Source: Pantoea sp. RIT-PI-b
GTDB taxonomy: Bacteria > Pseudomonadota > Gammaproteobacteria > Enterobacterales > Enterobacteriaceae
Direction of reading: 5' to 3'
Assembly: GCF_001187905.1 (NCBI RefSeq)
Contig: NZ_LGIS01000030.1
Coordinates: 124,001 to 188,000 of the forward strand
DNA: 64,000 nt
In this document: piece by piece, positions 42,631 to 51,613 of the stretch
Layout: each line of letters opens with the position of its first letter
How positions within the stretch are numbered: position 1 is the stretch's first letter
Notes under the pieces: generated by a model
The model's input: only the letters and a program-made list of their open reading frames with translations
The model's database searches: none
Told to the model about the DNA's origin: nothing
Translations under genes and position numbers: made by a program

Positions 42631-43821
42631 ATGTCCCATGTTTTGCATTTTATTTTAGCACTGGTGGTGGTAGCCGTGCTGGCCTTGCTGGTCAGTCACG
42701 ATCGTAAAAGCATTCGCATTCGCTATATCGTCCAACTTTTGGTGATCGAAGTACTGCTGGCGTGGTTCTTCCTCAACTCATCAGTCGGCCTCGGTTTCGT
42801 ACAGGGTTTCGCCGGCGTCTTTGATCATCTGCTCAAGTATGCGGCTGAAGGGACCAACTTCGTGTTCGGCAACATGAACGAAAAAGGCCTCGCCTTCTTC
42901 TTCCTGAATGTTCTGTGCCCGATTGTGTTCATCTCCGCATTAATCGGTATTCTGCAACATTTCCGCATCTTACCGTGGGTGATTCGTGGCATCGGTACCG
43001 TGCTGTCTAAAGTTAACGGTATGGGCAAACTGGAATCCTTTAACGCCGTTAGCTCTCTGATTTTGGGACAGTCAGAAAACTTTATCGCCTATAAGGATAT
43101 CCTCGGCAAGATGTCGCAGCGCCGTATGTACACCATGGCAGCGACCGCGATGTCGACCGTTTCCATGTCGATTGTCGGTGCCTACATGACCATGCTCCAG
43201 CCAAAATATGTGGTGGCTGCGCTGGTACTGAATATGTTCAGCACCTTTATTGTGCTGTCGCTGATTAACCCGTACCGCGTTGATAGCGAAGAAGACCTGC
43301 AGCTGCAGGATCTGCATAAAGGTCAGAGCTTCTTCGAAATGCTGGGCGAATACATTCTCGCCGGTTTCAAAGTGGCGATTATCGTGGCGGCGATGCTGAT
43401 TGGTTTTATCGCGCTGATTTCTGGTCTGAACGCCTTGTTCGATTTGATCTTCGGTATCAGCTTCCAGGGCGTGCTGGGTTATGTGTTCTATCCGTTTGCC
43501 TGGGTGATGGGCGTTCCTTCACACGAAGCGCTGCAGGTTGGCAGCATCATGGCGACCAAACTGGTGTCCAACGAATTCGTGGCGATGATGGATCTGCAGA
43601 AAATCGCCGGTCAGCTTTCGCCACATGCGGAAGGTATTCTGTCTGTATTCCTCGTCTCCTTTGCTAACTTCTCTTCTATCGGGATTGTGGCGGGTGCGAT
43701 TAAAGGTTTGCACGAAGAGCAAGGTAACGTGGTTTCGCGCTTCGGCCTGAAACTGCTGTACGGCTCAACCCTGGTGAGCGTGCTGTCTGCCGCCATCGCC
43801 GGTTTAGTGCTGGCCTTCTGA
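42631..43821 (+). CDS. nupC: Concentrative nucleoside transporter NupC
   Basis: A 396-residue proton-coupled nucleoside symporter with the CNT fold. Conserved regions include NGMGKLESFNAVSSLILGQSENFIAYKD, MAATAMSTVSMSIVGAYMTMLQPKYVVAAL, and MGVPSHEALQVGSIMATKLVSNEFVAM, all nearly identical to E. coli NupC. The start MSHVLHFILALVVVA is preceded by TTTGGAGCCGAC. A GGGCGAGC-TGCG-GCTCGCCC hairpin follows the gene. Confidence 0.96.
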   Translation: MSHVLHFILALVVVAVLALLVSHDRKSIRIRYIVQLLVIEVLLAWFFLNSSVGLGFVQGFAGVFDHLLKYAAEGTNFVFGNMNEKGLAFFFLNVLCPIVFISALIGILQHFRILPWVIRGIGTVLSKVNGMGKLESFNAVSSLILGQSENFIAYKDILGKMSQRRMYTMAATAMSTVSMSIVGAYMTMLQPKYVVAALVLNMFSTFIVLSLINPYRVDSEEDLQLQDLHKGQSFFEMLGEYILAGFKVAIIVAAMLIGFIALISGLNALFDLIFGISFQGVLGYVFYPFAWVMGVPSHEALQVGSIMATKLVSNEFVAMMDLQKIAGQLSPHAEGILSVFLVSFANFSSIGIVAGAIKGLHEEQGNVVSRFGLKLLYGSTLVSVLSAAIAGLVLAF

Positions 43822-43827
43822 TAGTCT

Positions 43828-43857
43828 GGGCGAGCTGCGGCTCGCCCTTCTCTTCTT
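43828..43857 (+). terminator. Terminator after nupC
   Basis: GGGCGAGC-TGCG-GCTCGCCC followed by TTCTCTTCTT. Confidence 0.75.
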
Positions 43858-44013
43858 AATTATTTCAATCGGTTCTATCTCGTCGCTCCGCAGCTTTCCC
43901 CGCGCTATCACCCGCTTCACCGTTAAATGCAAAACCTTTGCACAATATTGAATTTCCGTTCATACCGCCTGCGCCCGTAGTTTTTCTCCATGACGTCACT
44001 TCAGGAGAACCGC

Positions 44014-45102
44014 ATGAGCATTCAATTCCTTGGCATGATTGGCCACCGCCTCGCTTCCGAAATCATCCCGGCCAGCGGCCCGCTGTTCGATAAAGATTAC
44101 ATTGCCCGTTTTGCGCGCGCGCATGAAGAAGCCGGCTTTGATCGCATTCTGGTCGGCTATTGGTCAGATCAACCGGATGGTTTTCTGGTTACTGCCCACG
44201 CCGCTGCGCATACCTCGACGCTGAAGTTTCTGCTGGCGCATCGTCCAGGCTTTGTCGCGCCAACCCTGGCAGCACGCAAACTGGCCTCGCTCGACCACTT
44301 AACCGACGGCCGTTTAGCCGTGCACATCATCAGCGGCGGCAGCGATGTCGAGCAGCGGCGCGATGGTGACTTCCTGAATAAAGCCGAGCGCTATGCGCGC
44401 AGCGATGAGTTCCTCACCGTGCTGAAGCAGAGCCTGGAGTCCTCGCAGCCTTACGATCATCAAGGTGCGTTTTATCAGGCTGAACAGGCGTTCTCCGCCA
44501 TCAAACCACTGCAGAAAAAACTGCCGGTCTATTTTGGCGGATCGTCGCAGGAGGCGATTGAGGTGGCGGCACGCCATGCCGATGTGTTCGCGCTATGGGG
44601 TGAACCGTTGAAAGGAGCCGAAGAAACCGTGCGCAACGTGCGTGCCGCGGCCGCCAAACAGGGCCGCGAGATTAACTTTAATATCTCGTTCCGCCCGATT
44701 CTTGGCAAAACGGAAAAAGAAGCCTGGGAACGTGCTGAACATATCCGCGCCACCGCCGAGAAGCAGCTTACGGAAAGCGGCTTTGCTTTTGGTAAGGCCA
44801 AGCCGCAGAGCGTCGGGGCGCAGCGTTTACTCGCTGCCGCCAACGAAGGCGATCGCCTGGATAAAGTGTTGTGGACTGGCGTGGCGAAGCTGGTTCAGGG
44901 CGGCTACAACTCCACCGCATTGGTGGGAACGCCAGAGCAAGTGTCCGATGCGCTGCTGGAATACTATCGCCTTGGCATTCATAGCGTGCTGATTCGCGGC
45001 TTCGACCCGCTTAACGATGCGGTGGAGTATGGGCGCGAGCTGATTCCTTTGACGCGCGAGAAAGTCGCTGCGCTCTCTGCCGCTGATAAAAGGAGCGCCT
45101 GA
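44014..45102 (+). CDS. LLM-class flavin-dependent monooxygenase (SsuD-like)
   Basis: A 363-residue bacterial-luciferase-like TIM barrel related to FMNH2-dependent alkanesulfonate monooxygenases. Visible features are AHEEAGFDRILVGYWSDQPDG, LLAHRPGFVAPTLAARKLASLDHLTDGRLAVHIISGG and LPVYFGGSSQEAIEVAARHADVFALWGEPL. The ATG at 44014 has TCAGGAGAACCGC upstream. It is the first gene of a three-gene operon with a thiol dioxygenase and a multi-rhodanese protein. A role in cleaving a C-S bond of an organosulfur compound is inferred. No dedicated flavin reductase gene is adjacent. Confidence 0.87.
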   Translation: MSIQFLGMIGHRLASEIIPASGPLFDKDYIARFARAHEEAGFDRILVGYWSDQPDGFLVTAHAAAHTSTLKFLLAHRPGFVAPTLAARKLASLDHLTDGRLAVHIISGGSDVEQRRDGDFLNKAERYARSDEFLTVLKQSLESSQPYDHQGAFYQAEQAFSAIKPLQKKLPVYFGGSSQEAIEVAARHADVFALWGEPLKGAEETVRNVRAAAAKQGREINFNISFRPILGKTEKEAWERAEHIRATAEKQLTESGFAFGKAKPQSVGAQRLLAAANEGDRLDKVLWTGVAKLVQGGYNSTALVGTPEQVSDALLEYYRLGIHSVLIRGFDPLNDAVEYGRELIPLTREKVAALSAADKRSA

Positions 45103-45107
45103 GCCTC

Positions 45108-45698
45108 ATGAGCCATTATCAGCTTCACCGCCTGCGCGACTTCGTCGCTAATCTGGCCAATTTGTTAGATACCCAGCCCGCGGAAACCACGATTTTGCAG
45201 CGTGGCAGCGAATGGCTCGGCGAGTTGATTCGTCATGACGACTGGCTGGACGACGCCTTCACACAGCCCCATCCGGAACACTATCAACAATATCTGCTGC
45301 ACGCTGATGCCCAGCAGCGCTTCTCGGTGGTGAGCTTCGTCTGGGGACCGGGCCAGCAAACGCCCATTCACGACCATCGCGTGTGGGGATTAATTGGCAT
45401 GCTGCGCGGCGCGGAAATTTCACATTCGTGGCAGCCTGGACCCAACGGTTTACAGCCGGAAGGTGCTCCCGTGCGACTCGATCCCGGCAGCGTCGAAGCG
45501 GTATCGCCGACGGTTGGCGATATTCATCGCGTCAGCAATGCCTATGACGACCGCGTCTCCATTAGCATTCACGTTTATGGCGCCAACATTGGTGCAGTAA
45601 AACGCGCGGTCTATCGCGAAGACGGCAGCGAAAAAACGTTTATCTCCGGTTACAGCAACCGTTACTTACCGAACATTTGGGACCTTTCACATGACTAA
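45108..45698 (+). CDS. Cysteine dioxygenase / 3-mercaptopropionate dioxygenase family protein
   Basis: A 196-residue cupin of the cysteine dioxygenase type I family (PF05995). The non-haem iron ligands are visible as TPIHDHRVWGLIGML (His88 and His90) and VGDIHRVSN (His140). It oxidises a small thiol to its sulfinic acid; whether the substrate is cysteine or 3-mercaptopropionate cannot be told. It begins 5 bp after the LLM gene and its end overlaps the rhodanese start by 8 bp, so the genes are translationally coupled. Confidence 0.9.
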   Translation: MSHYQLHRLRDFVANLANLLDTQPAETTILQRGSEWLGELIRHDDWLDDAFTQPHPEHYQQYLLHADAQQRFSVVSFVWGPGQQTPIHDHRVWGLIGMLRGAEISHSWQPGPNGLQPEGAPVRLDPGSVEAVSPTVGDIHRVSNAYDDRVSISIHVYGANIGAVKRAVYREDGSEKTFISGYSNRYLPNIWDLSHD

Positions 45699-47307
45699 AG
45701 CCGTTTTTCCTTTACGCCAGGCGGCGGAAATTATTGATGCCCTGCGTCAGCAGCAGGAAGTGGCGCTGATTGATGTGCGTGATGAAGCGCTGTTTGCCAC
45801 CGCGCATCCGCTGTTTGCGGTGAATATTCCGCTTTCCAAGCTGGAGCTTGAGCTGCTGGATCGTATTCCGCAGCGCACCACCGCTATCACGCTATATGAC
45901 AATGGCGAAGGCCTGGCGCAAACCGCCGCTGAACGCATTGCCGCGCAGGGTTACAGCAACGTTGCTCTGCTGGCCGATGATTTAGCCGGTTGGCAGGCGG
46001 CAGGCGGTGAACTGTTTATCGATGTGAACTCACCCAGCAAAGCATTTGGCGAGCTGGTTGAGCACCACAATCACACCCCTTCCCTGTCAGCGGACGAAGT
46101 ACATCAGCTGATTAATAGCGAAGCCAACGTGGTAGTGCTGGATGCGCGTCGCTTCGACGAGTACCAAACCATGAGTATCCCTGGCGCCACTAGCGTGCCT
46201 GGCGGAGAGTTGGTGCTGCGCGTACGTGATATCGCGCCGTCACCGGAAACCACGGTAATTGTGAACTGCGCTGGTCGCACCCGCAGCATCATCGGCACGC
46301 AATCGCTGGTGAATGCCGGCGTGCGTAATCCGGTATTCGCGCTGCGTAATGGCACTATTGGCTGGACGCTGGCTGGACATGCGCTGGATAAGGGTCAGGC
46401 GCGCCGCTATGGCGAGGCCAGCGAAACGGCACAGCGTCAGGCGGCGAATAGTGCGCGCAGCATCGCTGACCGTGCGGGTGTGGAACGTATTCCACTGGCC
46501 ACGCTTAAACGCTGGCAGCAGGAAACGCGCACCACCTATCTGTTTGATGTGCGTGATGCCGAAGAGTATGCCGCCGGGCATCTGCCCGGCAGCCGCCACG
46601 TGCCTGGTGGCCAGCTGGTACAGGAAACCGACCATTATGCTAGTGTGCGTGGCGCACGGATTGTGCTGATTGATGATGATGGCGTCCGCGCCAATATGAC
46701 CGCCTCCTGGCTGGCACAGCTTGGCTGGCAGGTTTCGGTACTGGAAGAACTGCAGGCCAGTGATTTCAGTGAAACCGGTAACTGGAAGGCACAGGTGCCG
46801 CCAGTCGCTCAACCCGAATTCGTGTCACCGCAACAGTTAGCGGCATGGCTGGAAGAGGGCCAGACGCAGGTGCTGGACTTCACTACCCGCGCCAATCACC
46901 TTAACAGCCATATTCCGGGAGCGGCCTGGTTACTGCGCTCTACCCTGCAGCAGCAAGGTAAAGCGCTGCTGCCTGAGGCGCGTCGTTATGTGCTGACCTG
47001 CGGCAGCAGTCTGCTGGCCGGTTACGCGGTGGAACAAGTGGCAGAGTTAACCGGCAAGCCGGTGTTCGTGCTGGAAGGGGGTAACGCCGCATGGCGCGCT
47101 GCAGAACTGCCGACGCAGCAAGGTGAGCAGCAGCTACTTTCACCCGCGATCGATCGCTATCGCCGCCCGTATGAAGGCACCGATATTGAACCCGGCGTGA
47201 TGCAGGCCTATCTGGATTGGGAGTATGGCCTGGTGGCGCAGCTGGATCGCGATGGTACACACGGTTTCCGTGTGCTGCAATTGCAGCCGCAGGCCGCAAC
47301 CGCCTGA
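45691..47307 (+). CDS. Four-domain rhodanese-like sulfurtransferase
   Basis: 538 residues made of four rhodanese domains at about 8-108, 131-235, 267-362 and 376-476. Domain 2 has a catalytic-loop cysteine (VNCAGRTRSI, Cys193) and domain 4 another (LTCGSSLLAG, Cys437). Domains 1 and 3 have aspartate in its place (LYDNGEGLA, Asp70; LIDDDGVRA, Asp329/330), so they are probably inactive. Each active domain follows an inactive one, as in tandem thiosulfate sulfurtransferases duplicated once. A 60-residue tail ends the protein. It is the last gene of the sulfur operon. Confidence 0.9.
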   Translation: MTKAVFPLRQAAEIIDALRQQQEVALIDVRDEALFATAHPLFAVNIPLSKLELELLDRIPQRTTAITLYDNGEGLAQTAAERIAAQGYSNVALLADDLAGWQAAGGELFIDVNSPSKAFGELVEHHNHTPSLSADEVHQLINSEANVVVLDARRFDEYQTMSIPGATSVPGGELVLRVRDIAPSPETTVIVNCAGRTRSIIGTQSLVNAGVRNPVFALRNGTIGWTLAGHALDKGQARRYGEASETAQRQAANSARSIADRAGVERIPLATLKRWQQETRTTYLFDVRDAEEYAAGHLPGSRHVPGGQLVQETDHYASVRGARIVLIDDDGVRANMTASWLAQLGWQVSVLEELQASDFSETGNWKAQVPPVAQPEFVSPQQLAAWLEEGQTQVLDFTTRANHLNSHIPGAAWLLRSTLQQQGKALLPEARRYVLTCGSSLLAGYAVEQVAELTGKPVFVLEGGNAAWRAAELPTQQGEQQLLSPAIDRYRRPYEGTDIEPGVMQAYLDWEYGLVAQLDRDGTHGFRVLQLQPQAATA

Positions 47308-47447
47308 TAAAAAAGCGCTGCTTACAACATGTGTAGCGGCGCATTTTAGTGCGCATTTGAATTTGAAATAGCAAAACCGCGCAATAAATTGCGTCGCTAT
47401 AGGTTCTTCGTGGTTATTTAATAATGCGTTCAGAACGAACAGAGATT

Positions 47448-47523
<76 letters not shown>

Positions 47524-47565
47524 ACATCTGGAAATCATTTTTCGGTCAAACCGTTGGGAGCGGTT

Positions 47566-47641
<76 letters not shown>

Positions 47642-48004
47642 GAACCGAAAAACTGCCGAGTAAACTCGACGGACGGGATAATATGAAACCGCCTGTTGAG
47701 TGTCAACGTCAAATTCTCGTTCTGTGTTTGATCGCTGAAAAAGGCGTCAACCCCATGCCTGCATGGCTTTTATTTCAGCACCTCATTGCCGTTTGCGCAG
47801 AGTTATATGCATTTAATCGCATGGCTTCTCAAACCCGGCCTCAACATAGCGTTAACTTCAGGTTAAAGATGTTAGTAACAGTCTTGTTTTCGTTAATAGT
47901 GCGTGTAAAACTTAGCGCGCTAATTAACCGGTCATCCTTCCAGGGATTTCTCTCAATGACCGGACAGCAACGTCCCCCTTTGTTTAATAAAAGAAAAGTG
48001 AACT
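47642..48004. other. Divergent spacer between tRNA-Ala and the FNT gene
   Basis: These 363 bp have no gene. The left part should contain the tRNA-Ala promoter. The right part holds an inverted repeat CCGGTCAT (47928-47935) ... ATGACCGG (47956-47963), about 40 bp upstream of the FNT start, which could be an operator or a leader hairpin with a 20-nt loop. Confidence 0.55.
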
Positions 48005-48793
48005 ATGTCGCTGCATACACCTAAAGAAATCGCTCAGCTGGCGATTCAAGCTGGCGTGGCTAAAAGCCGCCTTCCTATCTCAACCTTATTAATTTTGGGC
48101 TTTATGGCCGGAGCCTTTATCGCCACAGGCTTCCTGCTCGATCTGCATGTGATTAACCAACTGCCTGCTGAATGGGGTTCATTCGGCGTGCTACTGGGTG
48201 CCGCCGTCTTCCCGGTAGGTTTAATCATGACGGTGCTGGCGGGCGGTGAACTGCTAACCGGCAATATGATGACCATGCCCATCGCCTGGTTCGCGCGTCG
48301 CATCAGTGGCTTTAGCGTGCTGCGTAACTGGTTTTGGGTGACCGTCGCCAATTTTATTGGCAGCGTTGCGGTAGCATGGTTTTTTGGTCACATGTTGGGC
48401 ATGACCGAAGGTGACTATCTGAAGAAAACCGTAGCGATTGCACACGCCAAAGTGAATGCTGATTTCCTGCATGCGTTTATTTCCGGTGTGGGCTGCAACT
48501 GGCTGGTGTGTTTGGCGGTGTGGCTCGCCTTTGCCAGCAAAGATGTGGTGGGCAAAATTTTCGGCATGTGGTTCCCGGTAATGGCTTTCGTAGCAATTGG
48601 CTTCCAGCACGTTGTCGCCAACATGTTTATTGTCCCGGCAGCGATTTTTGCCGGACAGATGAGCTGGGCGGAGTTTGCGCCAAACGTGATTGCAGTATTC
48701 CTGGGTAATGGTGTGGGGGGAGCAATTTTCGTTGGTCTCACCTATTTCATCGCCTTCCGCCCGGAACAACCCGTCGTCAACGAAGCGCAATAA
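48005..48793 (+). CDS. Formate/nitrite transporter (FNT) family channel
   Basis: A 262-residue membrane protein with six helices. FNT signatures are VLAGGELLTGNMMTM (the omega-loop region of TM2), GVGCNWLVCLAVWLAF (TM5 broken helix with the selectivity Asn) and GFQHVVANMF (the central histidine). It differs from E. coli FocA and NirC in its N-terminus and is better called FNT of unknown substrate (formate, nitrite or similar anion). AAGAAAAGTGAACT precedes the ATG. No nir or pfl genes are nearby. Confidence 0.9.
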   Translation: MSLHTPKEIAQLAIQAGVAKSRLPISTLLILGFMAGAFIATGFLLDLHVINQLPAEWGSFGVLLGAAVFPVGLIMTVLAGGELLTGNMMTMPIAWFARRISGFSVLRNWFWVTVANFIGSVAVAWFFGHMLGMTEGDYLKKTVAIAHAKVNADFLHAFISGVGCNWLVCLAVWLAFASKDVVGKIFGMWFPVMAFVAIGFQHVVANMFIVPAAIFAGQMSWAEFAPNVIAVFLGNGVGGAIFVGLTYFIAFRPEQPVVNEAQ

Positions 48794-48904
48794 CCGAATT
48801 TTGCCTTTTGTTGGAGCGCAGAAGGCATTTTCTACCCAGGTTACTTTTCCCCGTTACGTTTTGTTGTAATATGTAGAACTAATGTATTTAACAGGGACAG
48901 CATC

Positions 48905-49258
48905 GTGAAAAAGGAATGGCTTACCCCCGAGGAGCTCGCGCTGGAAACGGGCTACAGTCGGCAAACGGTGAATAAATGGATTAAGCGTGAAAACTGGACA
49001 ACCACGCCAAAGCCCGGTGTTCAGGGCGGTAAAGCGCGATTAATCCATATTGATGAGCGCGTAAAGAGCTTTGTTCAATCCACCCGCCACGCGAACGAAC
49101 CGGCGGCTAATTACGGTGCACAGCAAAATACGTTACCTGCGTTATTAATAAATTCTGTCCAGCAAATGACCGCGGCGGAGCAAGAGCAATTTGCCGCGTT
49201 GTTGTTGCGGGAAGGAATTCGCGGCGTACTGGAACGGTTAGGGATTCAGGAAGAATAA
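48905..49258 (+). CDS. yfeC: YfeC-like DNA-binding protein (DUF1323)
   Basis: 117 residues starting with GTG. The N-terminal half is a helix-turn-helix (WLTPEELALETGYSRQTVNKWIKRENWTTTPKPGVQGGKARLIHIDE) identical in layout to E. coli YfeC. The C-terminal part (EEQFAALLLREGIRGVLERLG) is probably for oligomerisation. It lies next to gltX as in E. coli, but the paralog yfeD is not present. The target is unknown. Confidence 0.9.
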   Translation: MKKEWLTPEELALETGYSRQTVNKWIKRENWTTTPKPGVQGGKARLIHIDERVKSFVQSTRHANEPAANYGAQQNTLPALLINSVQQMTAAEQEQFAALLLREGIRGVLERLGIQEE

Positions 49259-49290
49259 AAAAGCCGGAAGCAGATGCTTCCGGCTTTTTA
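49257..49290. terminator. Bidirectional terminator yfeC/gltX
   Basis: AAAAAAGCCGGAAGC-AGAT-GCTTCCGGCTTTTT, a 10-bp perfect stem with A and T runs, between convergent yfeC and gltX. Confidence 0.92.
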
Positions 49291-49306
49291 ACGCTCCAAC
49301 GTCACA

Positions 49307-50728
49307 TTATGCGTTAGCTTCACGCTCAGCGATGAAAGCCAGCGCCTTCTCAATGCGCGCCACGCTGCGGCTGCGGCCAATGGCTTCGACTGTGACATCC
49401 AATGCCGGTGACTGGCCTGAACCGGTCACGGCGACACGCAGCGGCATACCTACTTTGCCCATCCCCAGCGCCAGCTCATCAGCTGCAGACTGGATAGCAT
49501 GGTGCACATTCTCGGCATTCCAGTCGCTATCACCGATCGCTGCCAGTTTATCGCGTACCACTTCCAGCGGCTGACGGGCTACCGGACGCAGATGCTTCTT
49601 CGCCGCGTCAGCATCAAAGGCGTCAAACTCTTCATAGAAGTAACGGCACGACGCGGCGATCTCTACCAGCGTTTTGCAGCGTTCGCCGAGCAGAGTCACC
49701 AGCTTCGCTAGCTCCGGGCCGGTGCGGGTATCGATCTTCTGCTGCTCAATGTGCCACTGCAGCTGCGTAGCGACGTATTCCGGCGGCAGCGTATTAATGT
49801 AGTGATGGTTCAGCCACTGCAGTTTTTCCGTATTGAAAGCACTGGCTGATTTGCTGACCGCATCAAGAGTGAACAGCTCTGCCATTTCCGGCACGCTGAA
49901 AATTTCCTGATCGCCGTGTGACCAACCGAGACGCACCAGATAGTTGAGCAGCGCTTCCGGCAGGTAGCCATCATCGCGATACTGCATTACGCCGACCGCA
50001 CCATGACGCTTAGAGAGTTTCTTGCTGTCATCGCCAAGGATCATCGAGACGTGCGCATAGGTGGGGACTTCTGCACCGATGGCTTTAAGGATGTTGATCT
50101 GGCGCGGCGTGTTGTTGATATGGTCTTCACCACGGATCACGTGAGTGATGCCCATATCCCAGTCATCCACCACCACACAGAAGTTGTAGGTTGGCGAACC
50201 ATCGGTACGACGAATGATCAGGTCATCCAGTTCCTGGTTGCTGAATTCAATTGGACCACGAATCTGGTCGTCAAAGATGACGGAACCGTCCTGCGGGTTG
50301 CGGAAGCGCACCACGCACGGCTCATCGGCAGCATGATGATCATGGCTGTCGCGGCAGCGGCCGTCGTAACGTGGCTTTTCACCTTTTTCCATCTGCTCTT
50401 CACGCAGCGCGTCCAGACGCTCTTTGCTGCAATAGCATTTATAAGCCGTACCCGCTTCCAGCATGTCGTCGATGACCGCGTTGTAGCGATCAAAACGTTT
50501 GGTCTGATAATACGGACCTTCATCCCAGTTGAGGCTCAGCCAGTTCATACCATCCATAATGGCTTCGATGGCTTCCGGTGTGGAGCGCTCCAGATCGGTA
50601 TCTTCGATACGCAGCACAAATTCGCCGTGGTTATGGCGAGCATAAAGCCAGGAGTAAAGAGCAGTACGAGCACCGCCTACGTGAAGATAGCCCGTTGGGC
50701 TGGGTGCGAAGCGAGTTTTGATTTTCAT
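49307..50728 (-). CDS. gltX: Glutamyl-tRNA synthetase
   Basis: A 473-residue class I aminoacyl-tRNA synthetase charging tRNA-Glu. The HIGH-type motif is APSPTGYLHVGGARTALYSW at the N-terminus, and the KMSKS-type motif is KKLSKRHG at about residue 237. The zinc-binding CYCSKERL ... DGRCR segment lies at about 98-127. It is two residues longer than the E. coli enzyme. It is divergent from the tRNA-Val cluster. Confidence 0.98.
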   Translation of the reverse strand: MKIKTRFAPSPTGYLHVGGARTALYSWLYARHNHGEFVLRIEDTDLERSTPEAIEAIMDGMNWLSLNWDEGPYYQTKRFDRYNAVIDDMLEAGTAYKCYCSKERLDALREEQMEKGEKPRYDGRCRDSHDHHAADEPCVVRFRNPQDGSVIFDDQIRGPIEFSNQELDDLIIRRTDGSPTYNFCVVVDDWDMGITHVIRGEDHINNTPRQINILKAIGAEVPTYAHVSMILGDDSKKLSKRHGAVGVMQYRDDGYLPEALLNYLVRLGWSHGDQEIFSVPEMAELFTLDAVSKSASAFNTEKLQWLNHHYINTLPPEYVATQLQWHIEQQKIDTRTGPELAKLVTLLGERCKTLVEIAASCRYFYEEFDAFDADAAKKHLRPVARQPLEVVRDKLAAIGDSDWNAENVHHAIQSAADELALGMGKVGMPLRVAVTGSGQSPALDVTVEAIGRSRSVARIEKALAFIAEREANA

Positions 50729-51000
50729 TCAGCATTGCCTTAAATGCGCAGGTTTCATTGTCTGGATGACAAAAAACGGGTTAACGCGAAAAAACAGTGC
50801 GCACATTCTAGCAGGTGAGGCTGATTCCTCAATGATTGTCGCGGTGGCATCCCGGTTTGTCGTGCGCTTTTCTGCTAATAAAACCAGCACATTGGCTAAA
50901 ACCACCCCACGATGATTATTTTTAAAGCGAACGCACATTTAAGTTTTAAAAACCGTTGACTCACTTTGAAGGATCCCTATAATGCGACTCCACACAGCGG

Positions 51001-51076
51001 GGGTGATTAGCTCAGTTGGTAGAGCATCTCCCTTACAAGGAGGGGGTCGGCGGTTCGAGCCCGTCATCACCCACCA
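51001..51076 (+). tRNA. tRNA-Val (anticodon TAC), copy 1
   Basis: 76 nt with encoded CCA. GGGTGAT pairs with ATCACCC, the anticodon arm is CTCCCTTACAAGGAG (TAC), and the T-arm is GGCGGTTCGAGCCCGTC. It is the first of three identical copies, in the valUXY-lysV position of E. coli. A TATAAT-like CTATAATG at 50978 with TTGACT 17 bp upstream (50956) forms a strong promoter. Confidence 0.98.
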
Positions 51077-51128
51077 CTCTTAAATGAATGTTTTAGAGTT
51101 GGCCCGCAGTGAACAAGAGATAAGATAT

Positions 51129-51204
51129 GGGTGATTAGCTCAGTTGGTAGAGCATCTCCCTTACAAGGAGGGGGTCGGCGGTTCGAGCCCGTCATCACCC
51201 ACCA
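51129..51204 (+). tRNA. tRNA-Val (anticodon TAC), copy 2
   Basis: Identical to copy 1. The 5' flank TAAGATA (51121-51127) is complementary to the 3' flank TATCTTA (51205-51211), extending the acceptor stem in the precursor. Confidence 0.98.
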
Positions 51205-51244
51205 TATCTTAGTCAGATGACACTCTTGTTAAGCAGTACGAAGT

Positions 51245-51320
51245 GGGTGATTAGCTCAGTTGGTAGAGCATCTCCCTTACAAGGAGGGGGTCGGCGGTTC
51301 GAGCCCGTCATCACCCACCA
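51245..51320 (+). tRNA. tRNA-Val (anticodon TAC), copy 3
   Basis: Identical to copies 1 and 2. Flanks CGAAG (51239-51243) and CTTCG (51321-51325) are complementary. Only 4 nt separate it from tRNA-Lys. Confidence 0.98.
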
Positions 51321-51324
51321 CTTC

Positions 51325-51400
51325 GGGTCGTTAGCTCAGTTGGTAGAGCAGTTGACTTTTAATCAATTGGTCGCAGGTTCGAATCCTGCACGACCCACCA
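51325..51400 (+). tRNA. lysV: tRNA-Lys (anticodon TTT)
   Basis: 76 nt with encoded CCA. GGGTCGT pairs with ACGACCC, the anticodon arm is GTTGACTTTTAATCAAT (TTT), and the T-arm is GCAGGTTCGAATCCTGC. It is the last tRNA of the operon, as E. coli lysV after the valine tRNAs. Its final 18 nt recur 180 bp downstream. Confidence 0.98.
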
Positions 51401-51408
51401 ATTCAGAG

Positions 51409-51433
51409 AAAAGCGCCTTTTAGGCGCTTTTTT
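51409..51433 (+). terminator. Terminator 1 after tRNA-Lys
   Basis: AAAGCGCC-TTTTA-GGCGCTTTTTT, 9 nt after the tRNA 3' end. An identical copy is at 51589-51613. Confidence 0.92.
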
Positions 51434-51588
51434 CGTTTCTGCGCTCCTAAGGTTAACGTGCAGGGTGAGAACCTGCAGCAGGTTCGACTGAATCGCCGGG
51501 AGCGATTCAGGCTGATGCGTAAGCATCACCCGAAGGGCGAGGCCCAGGATGGGCCGAGGCATATCCTGCACGACCCACCAATTCAGAG

Positions 51589-51613
51589 AAAAGCGCCTTT
51601 TAGGCGCTTTTTT
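51589..51613 (+). terminator. Terminator 2 in the repeat after tRNA-Lys
   Basis: An identical copy of terminator 1, so any transcript that reads through the first would stop here and contain the structured spacer. Confidence 0.88.
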
